This document shows, one piece after another, positions 46,484 to 58,540 of a DNA stretch of 64,000 nt. The position numbers and the translations under genes are program-made. Position 1 is the stretch's first letter. Each line of letters starts with the position of its first letter. Under the pieces are notes generated by a model. It had not been told where the DNA came from. It was given only the letters and a program-made list of their open reading frames with translations, and ran no database searches. The stretch is from Sclerodactyla briareus (taxonomy: Eukaryota > Echinodermata > Holothuroidea > Dendrochirotida > Sclerodactylidae). The stretch covers positions 310,001 through 374,000 of the forward strand of contig JAODTK010003198.1 of the NCBI GenBank assembly GCA_026419785.1, in the 5' to 3' direction.

Positions 46484-46599
46484 GTGTATCATGGAGCATT
46501 GTATAGGAGGCTTGGTAATGTAATATACATCCTCAGCTGAATCTGGCTCGAAGCTGTACCACCTCGTCTTGATTGCACATCGTTTTGAAAACAGGTAAA
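46484..46599 (-). CDS. Possible internal exon, unidentified
   Basis: On the minus strand an acceptor-like CTGTACCACAG ends at 46600 and a donor CAC|GTAAGC follows 46484. The 116 bp between are open in one frame and read naturally (KTRWYSFEPDSAEDVYYI, TKPPIQCSMIHV). It lies on the same strand and downstream of the DcpS-like exon, but it does not match the DcpS C-terminus I know of, so it is either another gene or chance. Confidence 0.25.
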
Positions 46600-47276
46600 C
46601 TGTGGTACAGATTAGGGTCAAGTATCCCGTTTGTTCTTTCAGCTAACTTCTCCCGGATTGAATGTGAAAATGGGGCAAGGAGTTTAATCTTGCCAAGGGA
46701 TACCTATCCTTGCCAATTTTGTCCAATAGGAAATAAGTGAACTCCTATTTGTCAGAGCATCAGTTCAATTTTATAGGCGAGGTCGATTTCATTGAACAAA
46801 TGTTTCATGTATTTCATTTGGTCATGTTTGCATCATTCATTCTATCATCTAATTTCTTATAAGAATAACCATATTTTCACATCTTATCACATTAACTTTT
46901 ATGAACCATCACAAACAAATATCAGCACTTGGTGGCTACTGCCTGCTTGTGTTAGATAAAGAAGTTGCATGAAGCGATAACATCTTTATTTTGATCCACA
47001 TCCCGAAATTCTGGCAAATTCACCCTCTTGTCTCAACTTCCACCAGGTTTTCCGAGAGGAAAGTGGTACTATTCAGCTTTGGTGTCCAACCGAAAACCGT
47101 CCCTTAAGGCACACAATTCAGGACAACTATGCTTCCTCAGTCATTCTTTGGAGTGAGCATAAGGAATCAGCCATCATTCTTGAACTACTGTATGCTGGTT
47201 ACAATATTCGTTTTGGGCAAAGTTATCACAGAGTTCGTACATATTTACCAGCATTTTCGGTTTTGATGTTTCTTCA

Positions 47277-47551
47277 CAATAGGTAAGAGTGCTCCTTGGT
47301 GAGGTCTCGTAGACTCTTCACACCTCTCCTGCCGGTGGAACGATTGGCTACATCAGATAGAGAGACTCCACCTGCTTGCCATCCCATTTCATGTCTGGCA
47401 GAAGGACAAAGCCACCTCGGGTCCGGTCCTCAATAACAATACGTTCACCAGTCCCTCTGCCTTCACCCTTGTCCAAGGATGTTTGAAACTCCACTGCATA
47501 ATAACATTGAACCATAGTAGTACCAATCCATCCGATGCTCATCAATACTTT
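47277..47551 (-). pseudogene. DCPS: Exon of scavenger mRNA-decapping enzyme DcpS, with indels
   Basis: DcpS hydrolyses the residual m7GpppN cap left after 3'-5' mRNA decay and belongs to the HIT superfamily. On the minus strand, after an acceptor-like TTTTTAG (47552), the sequence encodes ERIVIEDRTRGGFVLLPDMK followed by WDGKQVESLYLM at about 47450-47352. This matches the family's ERIVFE...GFVL(I/L)PDLKW....L..LYL block. After a frame change it continues GRRGVKSLRDLTKEH, matching the next family block (HRRGIRSLRDLT.EHL). A further shift is needed upstream to join a QWVYNIL-like segment. The HIT catalytic histidine triad lies in the following exon, which I could not find down to 44000. High protein similarity with several single-base indels fits either a recent pseudogene or uncorrected sequence of a live gene. 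Confidence 0.75.
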
Positions 47552-47979
47552 CTAAAAACATTTTGTCTCTGTTACTCGTGAAAGGAACCATGCTTCAGAC
47601 TCAAAAATTGTGTATCCTTCCTTGCATTTCTTTCCCATATTTGATTTATTTGTCTGTTTTGTGCAAGCAGGCAGCATGCACCATTACAAAATCATTCCAT
47701 TTTTTTTGGGTCCCTAATTACTATTTATCTGGACAGGAACAGTTGCAAATTTATAGCTTGCCTTACAAGATCTATACTGTTTGAATTGGCCGAGAAAACC
47801 AACAGGAAGGTCGCGGTCATTATATTTACACACAACACCCACCAACATTTCTGTAAAATGGAAAGGTAGGTAGAAAGATTGTGTAAAAGTCTCATCACCT
47901 TTCATTCAGTCATTCATTTTTTATAACCGGGAAAAGATTCCGGTATAAATTCTTCATGTTGGAAACCTATATATCCTGT

Positions 47980-48372
47980 TTTTATATTGTGCTTTTTTCC
48001 ACATCGAAGACTGCTCAAAGTGCTTTACAGATTTACCCTGATCATTATTGACTTGTCAGACCCATGCTATCTAGCACCACTGTTTTGCTTGTTTTCTCTT
48101 CCAATGCACCACTTCAGTAATGCCACTTTATTGTGTACCCTGGGGGATTTCCCAATGGTCTTCTGGCACATACGGCACTAGCTACTCTTCACACCTCACA
48201 AGGTAACCAATTTAAAACACGCGGGTGGTGTGGGACATTTCAGGAGACATCCTTGTCCAACCACATGCAGAAAAGTCCTTGGGGGGCTGTCCGAGATGGG
48301 CTCCGAATTCACCAATCAACTAGTTTTGGCATTCTGGAGCTCTAACCGACTGAGCTAATCTGCCTCCCGTGT
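47980..48372 (-). mobile_element. tRNA-derived SINE, second family
   Basis: On the minus strand the head at 48369-48295 is strongly tRNA-like: the A-box region TAGCTCAGTCGGTTAGAGC is close to a canonical D-arm, followed by a decayed B box (GGTGAATTCGGAGCCC). The far end at about 47990-48040 carries TTTTTCCACATCGAAG and CTCAAAGTGCTTTACAGA, words common in tails of invertebrate tRNA-SINEs. It is unlike the 13330/20747 family. A true tRNA gene is unlikely because there is no matching acceptor stem. Confidence 0.65.
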
Positions 48373-51132
48373 ATGTGTTAGCATATTGTTTCCAATCCTT
48401 GCAATTGATTCAGATTGCTTTGACTTTTGAGTTAACATTCAGTTTCAGCGTCACATGTTGGCAGCCATTGAAATTCCCTCATAAAAAGTGTCACTTGAAG
48501 AATGGCGGGGAGGGGAGATTGGGGTGCATGTCATAATTATCACTCATAACGTTATCCGAAAGTGGAGCTGGCAAAATACAGTAGACCATTGACACAAATA
48601 TGGAAGGAGCACATTTCTGGAGTTCCATGCTCACCTGGATCTAACTGCTGTTCAGTTCCAGTATGGCAATGTACATCTCTAGTCTCCCCTGTCTCAGTCC
48701 CCAAGTGTAACACTTGATCCTTGTACTTCTTAATAGGTTTTTTCAGTTGCAGGGTATACCTGTTTGTGTTTCACCTGACATGAAGTAAACGAGTGGAATG
48801 CAAAGATCCATGTACTGGTAGTCCTATATGCTATCTGCCAAATGTTTGAATCCACACGTACCTACAATGGTATAACATGTATCCAGCAGCTCAAAAAGTT
48901 GAAACCGAGACTGTTTTTGCTGGAAAACTATCTGTAAAAGTCAAATTTGTTCTATTTAAAACACTTGAAAAGTAAGGAGCAAAATAAAATTGCAACAAAA
49001 TTTTATATTTTATTTTATATTTATATTATTATTATTATTATTAGTATTTACTTAAAAGATTTCTTTTAAGGATGTATTGTGGCAGTGTTCATTAATCTCA
49101 GTTTATGATTTCCAAAATAATTCATTTTTTTTTTTTTTTTTTTTTTTTTTCCCTATTAGTTTGATATTCTCAAATGGAACAGCGATTATTACTCAATCAA
49201 AAGGTGAGTCAATGACAGCACATACTTCCTGGCAAAATTCGTTGCTTTATTGATTTATGGCCTACTACCAAGCTTACTAATCCTCGCTTTTGTGCGATAG
49301 GTCCAACATCTCATTTGGGAGAAATGCCAATAATGATTACAGTGAAATGGAAAAAAACATGGAACAGGACACCACTAACTGAAGTAGTGGATTAGATAAT
49401 GACTGAGTAAGAGGCAAAACCCAAACCTTTCAGCAAGAGCTTTTGATAAAGATTTTCCCAATACTAGCCACTCCAAAAAAACACACATGTAGTTGCGAAC
49501 ATGGCCTAGAGATTTCTAGAGCTTAGCTACCTTTAAGTACAATGTTCATGTAAACTTGACTTCTGCAATTCTGGTGTCTTATATCTAGAGTACTGTTATT
49601 TAGGGAACCCAAGCCTCAGAAAAAAATTCAGAGCCGATTCGTCTGGGTGTGGATGGAGGCATCTGCCACTATGCGGCAATGTTCCCTTGATGTCACGAGG
49701 GTCACCAGTGACCCTGTGTAATACAAAGTCGATACACAACATGTATTTTTTAAACCAACCTAGTGACCAAAGAAACTAACAGATATGAAAGAATAATTTC
49801 ATTCATTTTGGTTGTGGGGTTCTAACATGTCCTTTTTTCATTTGTGTGCCAGCTGAAGATATCTGTCGCTGACCATTGTGCTTTAGCGGCTTCCACAAAT
49901 GCACATTTTGTGTGCTTCATTATTCCAATAATGCCAACGGCATTAGGTAAGGACCGCAACCAACTGCTGTAAGTTGGGGGCCGTGGCAGTCATGAGAAAT
50001 GTTTTGTGTTTGAAAAACATAGTGTGTAGTGACCCCCAACTTTTGGCCTTGCTTCAGGTGGGCTGGATAATTCTTGGAGTCTTTTCCTGTATAATTTAGA
50101 GAGCATAATTGTGACATATTCAACATTTTTGGCCCCACAACATTCAGTTGATACTTAGGTCATAATTGATTTAGCGTCCTTAGTGACAATTAGTGTCAAC
50201 TGTTAGCATATAAGAGTGAAAAAGAGGTAAATTCAATTAAGGATCACCAAGCTTTGATATTTTTCAAGCCATAAATTTATGAGCTAATAAAAGTAAAAAA
50301 AAATAAAAAAATAATTGAAATCTTATTTCAGACCCTAATAAAGCTGTGGTTTCTCTGTAGTTTTTTTTTTACAATGGCCAACATGATAGTAGTGTCTCCG
50401 AGGCAATTAATGTTTCCGAGATACATTCATCAGGGGTCCCCGTCATCTCCTCCATACATCCTAGGTAGCCTGCTAGCAGTCTGAGCTGAAGTTTTACATA
50501 GTTAGAACAACTGGCTAGCCTATTGTAGTAGCTTATTACCAGTCTTACTTTTATATTCATTTCTTCACGCATACCCCCCCCCCTTCTACCGTTAAAAAAA
50601 AATCATGTAGTGATGCCACAAGGTATCAGGGTTACTTGTGATTGTTACATAGCTCAGGCACCAAAAGCGTTATGCGTTCAAGTACCCCGACAATTAAGAT
50701 TTTGCATGTTTCCTATAGGGCGTGCAGATACGGGACCAGAGTTTAGAGTCAGCGACAAGCCTGGGCCTATTGAACTCACTTGTACAGTAGATAGACTTTT
50801 AATGACTCGCATCACATGTTTCAACAGCGGAATGATGGAACGACTAATTTCTAGCATATTTGCAATTTTCCAACTCACTGACGTGTGGTTTTATAACTTT
50901 TTCCTATCCAGGATATTGAGTTATATACTTTGAAAACAATACCGTAGCCGCATCTTGCCAAATAAGATAAGAAACTTTCCAGCTAACATCAAATTGAGTG
51001 AAATGAAATAATACAATCTTTTTCTGAGTGAAAATCAGGAGGCATTGTTAGAGTAAAAATCTGACAAAGCTGTGAATTTGCAATAACACTTGTCCAACTA
51101 TACGAATAAATCATTCCCCGATACCTATAGTC
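48373..51132. other. Intergenic; T26 tract
   Basis: A run of 26 T lies at 49125-49150 and a degenerate TTTTATATTT/ATT run near 49000-49045. The ORFs at 49920 and 50610 overlap nothing recognisable. No gene supported. Confidence 0.3.
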
Positions 51133-51139
51133 CTCTAGT

Positions 51140-51985
51140 CTCAAGTGTTATGGGAGTCCGATTAGCGGTCTCCAGACTGATTTTGAAGTCTCAGTCTCAG
51201 GCTTTGATGACTTGGACTTATTATTAGGAGTGATTTAATAACAAAAAAACTTAAAGCTTCCATTCAGCCTTGGAAATACTTAAAAGCATCATGACTCGTA
51301 CATAAATGCTACCCTACTTGTCACAAGAAGAACTTCAGTCCAAATTACAGCACTCAATCTACTTCTTTGGAGGAAATGTTGGATCAATCTTCACATTTTT
51401 CGGAAATCCGTACAAATTTGTTTGCACAGGGACCTATTCCAACGAAATCATGAATTTTTAACGACCGTTTCATTCACAACAATTTTTTCTTCAATTCTAG
51501 TTTTATATCATCAATGCTACCCAGTCGGATTTGTACCTGGATGTCTTGGTATGTGATTGTGTTAGGGATCCGATTAGAGATGGGGTAGGTTCTTCCAGTG
51601 AGGTTCGGTTTAGGTTTTTAGGTTTTTGGTGATGATAATATTTGAGATTACATCTGGCATTTCGGATCGACCCTAACTCTTCCACCTAATCTCTAACACT
51701 AATAACACATGTTTATATACATTAGCAATCATGCCATCAGACATAGATTGCTGTAATATGGGCTGGAAAGGACACAAAAGAAAGGCCGAATGAAATTTAA
51801 ATCAGAAATTAGCCTACATACAGTACATAGTTTCTGGAGGATCGAGTTGTTACTCTGATTTGAGTCCCGGACTCGAGTCCCTATTTTCACGGACTCAAAC
51901 AATCCAAGTTTCAACTGACTCGCGACTCAACCGGAAGGACTTGAGGACTTGGTCTAAGTCCGTGTCCCGAGTCCCTTTAGTTTTT
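51140..51985. mobile_element. Relic of the GAGTCC-type hAT element
   Basis: The left part (51143 on) reads AAGTGTTATGGGAGTCCGAT with TCTCAGTCTCAGG. The right part (51860-51985) contains CCCGGACTCGAGTCCCTATT, GACTCAAACAATCC and GAGGACTTGG. That order matches 7729-7800 of the element at 7715-9112. No clean right terminus or TSD. Confidence 0.5.
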
Positions 51986-52109
51986 AGTTTAGTGTTAAGG
52001 GGTCAGGAAGGATATAATACTCATAAACGACCCCCGAGCCACAACATCCCAGGAACGGAAAATGAACCAAAACTCTAAATAATCGCCTGTGATTCCTGAA
52101 AATAAATCA

Positions 52110-53278
52110 GACTGTGCTTTCATGCATTCACACTCTTAGAACCAACCTTTCAGGAATACAATTCCATTCATTGATCACTCTCTCCTCTGCGCGGAGAATA
52201 TTACGATGTCCAATCTACAACGCTTGCCACAAAGCTTGAGACAGTGGGCCTCTATTTGCAGTAACATAGAAATTCAAGAAGAGTGGAAGAACGGTCTCGA
52301 TCTATGCCCATTTTGAAAACTGGATCAAGTTCACACCCCGAATTTGCCTCAGCTCCATGGTAGTCAGACCGAGACGCCTTCAATCTTCCTCGTAGGATAA
52401 TTTTTCAGACAGTGAATCATTCTAGTTGCCCTACGCTGAACGTTTTCGATAACCTGCTTGTCTTTTCAAAGTATTCCACACTTGCACAGAATATTCAGGT
52501 GCGGTCTCACCAGTTGCTTAAACAGCTTGACAACAATACTAATTATCAGGAAACTGAAGTGACGCCTAATCAATCCAAGAATCCAATTACCTCTTCTAGC
52601 AGCTTCAGCACAATGCTTGGAAGGTTTCAAAGAAAAATCAAAATAAACCCCAAATCTTTTTCTGAAATTACCTCCTGAATATTTTGGCCATTGTAACTTG
52701 AAGGAAGTGTTGTGATTGTGAAAACCAACTGACATAACTTTGCACTTTTCGACATTGAAAAAACGTTTGCCAGTCGGAAGACCGCTTGAAATTATTCCAG
52801 ATCCCTTGAACATTGCAGCATCATCACTGCGAACCGCCTCCTATACACTTGGTACGTCTGCCTAACTTCCTTAACCGGAATGAACAGAACCTTCAAGATC
52901 TTCAATATACGCCATGAAGAGTAACGGCCCGAGAACTGATCCCTGTGATACACCCTAGCGACCTTTTGCCACGAATCCGACCGCCTATAATGACAGTTGT
53001 TGTTCCCTATTAGAATCCACTCACGAATCCACTTAAGGACATTAAGGACCTGGGACACAACTGCGACCTTTTGCCAAGGAGACGACCGCCCATTAATGAC
53101 CAGTTGTTTGTTTCCCTATTATGAATCCACTCACGAATCCCTTAGGACATTCCCCTCAATGCCACAGCTTCCAACTTGAGCAAGAACGCTCATGAGGAAC
53201 CTTGTCAAGCTTTCTGAAAGTCCAGGAAATGATATCCCCCGCATTGCCGTTGTCAACAGCACTTGTAGCCAATTCCAC
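52110..53278 (-). pseudogene. Second CR1-type LINE, RT and C-terminal part
   Basis: Minus-strand order: DKVPHERS (about 53200), IREWILIGN, a QGSVLGPLLF-like block (about 52930), then SGLPTGKRFFNVEKCKVMS (about 52770), GVYFDFSLKPSKHCAEAARR, GNWILGLIRRHFSF and LFKQLVRPHL. After shifts come RRATRMIHCLKNY and RGVNLIQFSKW near 52320. These are palm-to-thumb blocks of CR1/L2-like RT, followed by the usual tail down to about 52110. The first half of the same RT is at 56167 and up. Confidence 0.85.
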
Positions 53279-54297
53279 GGTTAGTAACGTTACATTTTAG
53301 CCAATTCCAATATTTGACTCTACTATAACTCTACAGCCTAGTACTCAATTCAGAGTCAAAATCATGTGAACAACATCCTACCCACCCAGTTCTTATAGTA
53401 TCTTAAAGGGAAAAAATGCAATGAGAATATAAAGCGGGGATGGCAACCCTTACATCGGTTATAACGTACCAAAAAAGGACATGTAAAAATTATGCAGTAT
53501 TCAAGCAGAAAGTTTCCTAAAACGTAACATCCCCTAAGCAAGTGAATTGTTTTTATATTTCTGGAGTATTAAAATAAGTTTCAGCCAATTATTTCAGCAC
53601 TTCCGCTTTCTTGTCGAGTTTAAGCTGAAAATTATGGTTAGTACTTTACGTTAGTACGTTACCCTTTGTCCATTGTCAAAATGCAAGTTCCAGAACAGCA
53701 CGTTCACCCCCTCTTTAAAATTAAAATTAAAGTTAAAACATGTAAGGACCACATAACAAAACAAACAATATTCCCTGATATTGAACCCATTAGTACACTT
53801 TGCATACTGTTGATGTGGATAATCCATTATAGGCCCTAATTTTAAGTATTGAAGTCTGGAACAATGCCCCTACACTCTTGCAGTCTGATGACCTTGGAAT
53901 GGTAGTTCTCAGCAGGAAATTTATAATGTGTCTGCAGTTATCAACCCTTTACATCATCCAGATTTGCCACCATCTCCTTCCTCCATGAAGAAAACATATC
54001 TGTTCTGTACTTAAGCCTGTCACATTCGTAAATGCCCACTCGCTCTATCACTGAGACTAGACATGACACTTCTGATGCCCTCAATGCAACGTTACAAATT
54101 CTGGGGCACTGCTTGCCCTTCATATTCCACAACAAACTAGGCCCTAGCTATCCAGCCTGGTGTATTGATGACCCAACTATGGTAATATCTCATGTCCACA
54201 TGGTTAATGCATTTCTTTTTGGAACAACAATAAACACTCAACTTCATATGTGCATTTTACTTAAATGCTGTATGATCAGCTTCATCAAAAGCATTTG

Positions 54298-55030
54298 CAC
54301 CATAATGTTGTAATTGAAATATGTAATTTGTTTCTTCAGTGCCCTTCCCCCAATAATAGAATGCTGCTTATTACTGCTCCTAAAGATATGTTGGCATATA
54401 TACTCCCTTTTATTAAAGGAAACTTCCAGTCATTGTCAAATTAATACTCTTCTTGGTGTTTATGTTCGACAATAAAAAATCATTCAAATACCTTTGTTTC
54501 AGGTTCATATTGAGCATGTTCGGTTGGGAAGGTTGGCTTCTTCAAATTCTATAATTTGCTGATTTGGGCAAACTGGCAACCTTTTATGATGTCATATCTT
54601 ACCAATTATAAGGAAAAAACATATTTTCTTGACATTTTCTTTGAAATTGATAGATTTGCACATAATGTTGTAGTAATATTTTAATTTGTTTCTTATGCCT
54701 TCAATCATAGAATGCTGCTTATCTGCTGCTCCTAGAATAATGTTGGCATATAGACCTCCATTTTATTAAAGGAAATTCCAGTCATTTGTCCAAATTATTA
54801 CTCCTCTTGGTGTTATAATGTTAAAGAAAATGAAAATCCTTCAAATATCACTTTGTTTTAACAGGTCTATCTAGCAATGTTCGTTGGTAAGGTTATGGCT
54901 TCTTCCAATTTCATATAATTGCTGATTTGGGCAAAATGGCACCTTTCATGATGTCATAGCTACATTATAAGGGAAAAGACTATTTCTTGACATTTTCTTT
55001 GATTGGTAGATATGACTTCATCAAATGTTG
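54298..55030. repeat. Two-copy tandem repeat, about 360-bp unit
   Basis: CATAATGTTGTA begins units at about 54298 and 54658. Shared words include AATAGAATGCTGCTTAT, TTTATTAAAGGAAA, TGCTGATTTGGGCAAA, ATGATGTCATA and TTCTTGACATTTTCTTTG. Confidence 0.85.
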
Positions 55031-55139
55031 CCAATTGCGAAATGTGCCAGCTTATCAGTGATAAATTAAAATCTTTAAAAAATCTCAACCGAACATGTTA
55101 TGAACAAGAAACAAAGTTTGATTTCCATGATTTCCAATG

Positions 55140-55880
55140 CACAGTCATATGACCTTAATATTTTTACCGACTTGTACTTTCAATAACAACACTTCAGTGT
55201 GTAACGTTACGATTCTTACACCCTGTTTAGTAATGTTACATGGTTTATAGTAAACGTTATTCTACCAGAGTTTGACTGTGGGTAATTAACACATAATAAA
55301 TTTGAGACAAGTAGACTAAATTCCCAAGATTTTAAGCGAAGATCTAAGCATAAATAAGAAAAATATAGCCACTTCCCTTTTTTTCTGTGTATCAATTAAA
55401 CTAAATTCTGGTGTAACGTTACTTGAGCCTGAGGCAGAATTTTTAAAATTTGTGCTGAAGGTTGGCATAAAAATATTTACATCAATTTTCCTTGTTTTTC
55501 AGATGTTGCCTATGAGTGACTCTTAATGATATTTTGCTAAACTTCTCAGTATAAATGACTCAGTGCTTACAATAAGTAACATTACAATGCTTACACCATG
55601 GTTAGTAACGTCCATCGTTAGTAACGTTACGACTTTGACTGTGTCTCATTACCACATAATCAAATAGTTGTAACCAGTAGCCTTAAATTCAAACATAGGA
55701 TGCACTGCAGAGTCTAAATTGGAATTATGAGGATTTTGCAATGATTTCCTTTTGCAGGAAAAAAAAAAATAAAACTAAATTTCGGTTATTAACGTTACAT
55801 GAGACTTACCAGAGTTTTGGAATATGCAATACGTTAGCTAAATAAACTTCGATCACTAATTTTATGTGCTAACGCTATGA
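55140..55880. repeat. Two-copy tandem repeat, about 375-bp unit
   Basis: The unit beginning GTAACGTTACGATTCTTACA at 55201 repeats at 55576 (GTAACATTACAATGCTTACA). Matching pairs also occur at TTTGACTGTG (about 55275/55635) and AACTAAATT with AACGTTAC (about 55400/55775). Confidence 0.75.
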
Positions 55881-56166
55881 GAAGTATGTACCCGTAAGCA
55901 GATTTGATAATATTCATGTGGATACAGGTATTTTTTGGCTGATATGGGTTAGTACCTTATATCGATCTCAAACTGGAAAATTTGAAGGAAAATGCTACCA
56001 CTCTATAATTGCCATTATTTACCGACCAAAATGAAAAATACCAAGGAAACCTATTTTTCTGAAATCCTTGAACCTGTTACTGGCCTTGCCCAACCCAAAA
56101 ATTATAACAAAAACAACTTTAAATTTTGTTGGTCATGTCCGTCTATTGTGGAATTGCGGGACTTAA

Positions 56167-58045
56167 CATCTTCCATAAATTCCCCTAGAGATTAGTCACA
56201 CACGAACGTTCTTCCTAACCCATCTGAAATCCCTTCAGACATGCTCATTGAAATAATCAACCATATGATCCCGAATGATTGATTCCATACCTTTGCAGAC
56301 AACACTAGTAAGATGACTGGTGTGTAATTACAAGGAAGAGAACCCGTTTTATTATCTTGAAATAGGAGAAACATTTGCTCTCCTCACGTCCGGACCAATA
56401 CCTCTTGCAAGTCCTATTGAAAATAATAGTAGTGGAACAGCACTCGTCGGCAAAGGATTTAGAAGAAAGGATAAACTCCGTCAGGACCAGGAGGCTTTAT
56501 CACTTTTGAGATTCTGTAGTTTCTCCTTTACTGAACCAGGCGAACACACCATATACTATCAATACTATGCGGAGAAACCCCGACAACTGGGTCACCAAAA
56601 TTATCAAGTTCTCATGAGTAAGAACAGACCGAGAAATAATTATTGGAAACCTGTAGCATCTCCTGGTATCCTAATTGTACTACCCGAGTCGAATCTATCA
56701 AAGGACCAATGCGTCCTTGACTTTTCTGCTTCCCCCTCACATAAGAGAAAATGCACTAGGATTCCCCTTAATATTAGAGGCAATCTGCCTCTCAAAATTA
56801 AGTTTAGCACCGTGAACTAGATGCTGGACAACTTTTGCTGACATTGAAATGCCAAGATCACACGGACCAGAAGAACGCTAAAGTACGCCATAAGTCTCTT
56901 AGGTTTGACGGCCAGAAAAACTTCCCTTCTCATCCAAGAATGCTTCTTGGTTTCTTACTGCGACTTTCTCCAGAACGGAAACTTTCTGAACCTCGGTCAA
57001 CTTTTTCATGAAACCATTCCACGAGTCGACAGCCATTCGTACTTTCTAACAATTTATGTCAATCTACTCGCTAAAAAACCAGAAATGCCCATCGACATTG
57101 TCCTTCGCGAACAAGGAACCAGCTCTAACCTCTGTGGGATATTTACAAAGCAAGACACCTTGAAAGCTAAATTTGTGATCACTGGCACGACTTACCCAAT
57201 CTCTCACATTATCTACACAATTTGGATCACTGCTCAAAAACTAAATCCAAAATATAATGCTTTCTGGTAGGAAAATGTACAGGCTGAGAACGGAAGACAA
57301 TCTGCGTGACATTAGCCATAATCCATGACTGCCATTAGTACCATTAGACCAAGAATTATCTGGATAATTGAAATCACCCTTAATAATTGTACTCTTCCCA
57401 GAACTTCAAACATTTCGAACCAGAAAGAGTGGTTGTCTTCAACTATTCTATTCGGAGAATGGTACACATAACGCCACTAATAATAACTGGGAATATCCAG
57501 ATGATTAGACGAATTTCACACCAAAGAACAAGTTAACAAAACTAACACCAATATCGCCTTCTCAAAACTATTCATTCAGCACCTCATATACAACCAAACC
57601 TCACCACCAATGCACGGAGAGTAATCGGTTCTATCTGCCTATAAACAACATAATCACGGAAGGTGACTTCACCTGTGTAATATCACTGTTCACCCACGAC
57701 TCTGTAATACCAATGACGCAGGCCCTCGGGTCAATTCCTGGACTAAAATCGGCAACTCATCGAACTTGTTCGCTGATACTTTGAACATTAGCACAGAAAA
57801 AAAAGACGAGCTTGTCTAACCCATTTATCGCTACTGTTGACCTAGCTGACCTCCCACGCGATGCTTTTTAACAACCCTGTCCATAACCTACTACCACCAG
57901 AAACCCTCCGCCCCCCAAATTTAGGTTTAACAACTCTTCCACGCAGAAATTGACCAACTTGCCTAACACTGAAGCCCCCGCCACCATTTAGGTGAAGACC
58001 ATCTTTAGCGCGCAGATCCCTCCTTCCCCAGAAACAACGAAACAA
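56167..58045 (-). pseudogene. Second CR1-type LINE, ORF1 end, endonuclease and first RT blocks
   Basis: From 58045 down: RDLRAKDGLHLNGGGG, which resembles the DGLHL..G motif closing SGNH-esterase-type CR1 ORF1 proteins. An endonuclease start with DPRACVIGITESWVNSDI follows at about 57700, then a GDFNYPD block near 57370. A linker region around 56900 has VLEKVAVRNQEAFLDEKGSF. The first RT blocks are a DNKTGSLPCNYTPV and VCKGMESIIRDHMVDYFNEH region at 56350-56240, then EFMED at 56167. Frames change often. This continues the RT half at 52110-53278. Confidence 0.8.
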
Positions 58046-58254
58046 TCATTTTATTTTCGTAGTTATACATTATCCAAAAGTTTCACCTATGACAATTGTT
58101 TCATATACCTCAACAGCATATGACCAATATTTCTTTTTAGGAACAAAATCAAATGAATGTGATATCTACTAGTAATGTCACAACGCATCATTCCTGTGTA
58201 AATGCTATCTAACATGAACATAACCAACCTGAAACTAGCCTAACCCAATCTTGT

Positions 58255-58540
58255 GAATTACGATCTGTATTAGGGAAGATCTATAGCTTTCATTTCACCT
58301 GTGCATGCTAAATTTTAGGATACTTTCTTGACCTTGATTTTTCATAATTTGATATCTTAACTGGCAGTGGTTACTCCACTTATCCATGTGCATGGTAAAT
58401 TGATGTGGATACATTTTATATATATAGGGAAAACTACGGCAGGGGTGTAACTCTGTGGTTTATTGTGATGCATTGCTTTTGCCCTGCAACATTTTACAGT
58501 AAAACTTTCCTGATACTGCAAGATTCATCACTGAAAAATG
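58255..58540 (+). mobile_element. Copy of the interior of the 7715-9112 element
   Basis: GGGAAGATCTATAGCTTTCA, TTAGGATACTTTCTT, ACCTTG, AACTGGCAGTGG and GATGTGGATA align in order with 8158-8410. No GAGTCC termini found beside it. Confidence 0.65.

Larger units (their letters stand above)
53279..56166. mobile_element. 2.9-kb insertion inside the CR1 RT gene
   Basis: The RT reading stops at ELATSAVDNGNAGD (53278) and its preceding residues, EFMED, resume at 56167. Joining the two flanks restores a continuous codon order, so everything between is an insertion. It carries no ORF of note and has two tandem duplications and repeated GTAACGTTAC palindromes (53284, 55201, 55413, 55621). Only a 2-bp AC could be a target duplication; I could not assign a transposon class. 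Confidence 0.7.

Noticed and set aside
48295..48369. tRNA gene on the minus strand
   Set aside because: The D-arm looks real, but there is no matching acceptor stem and the similarity continues into a SINE body.
53279..56166. Helitron insertion
   Set aside because: The ends do not show a 5' TC and a 3' CTRR with hairpin, and the A/T target cannot be placed.
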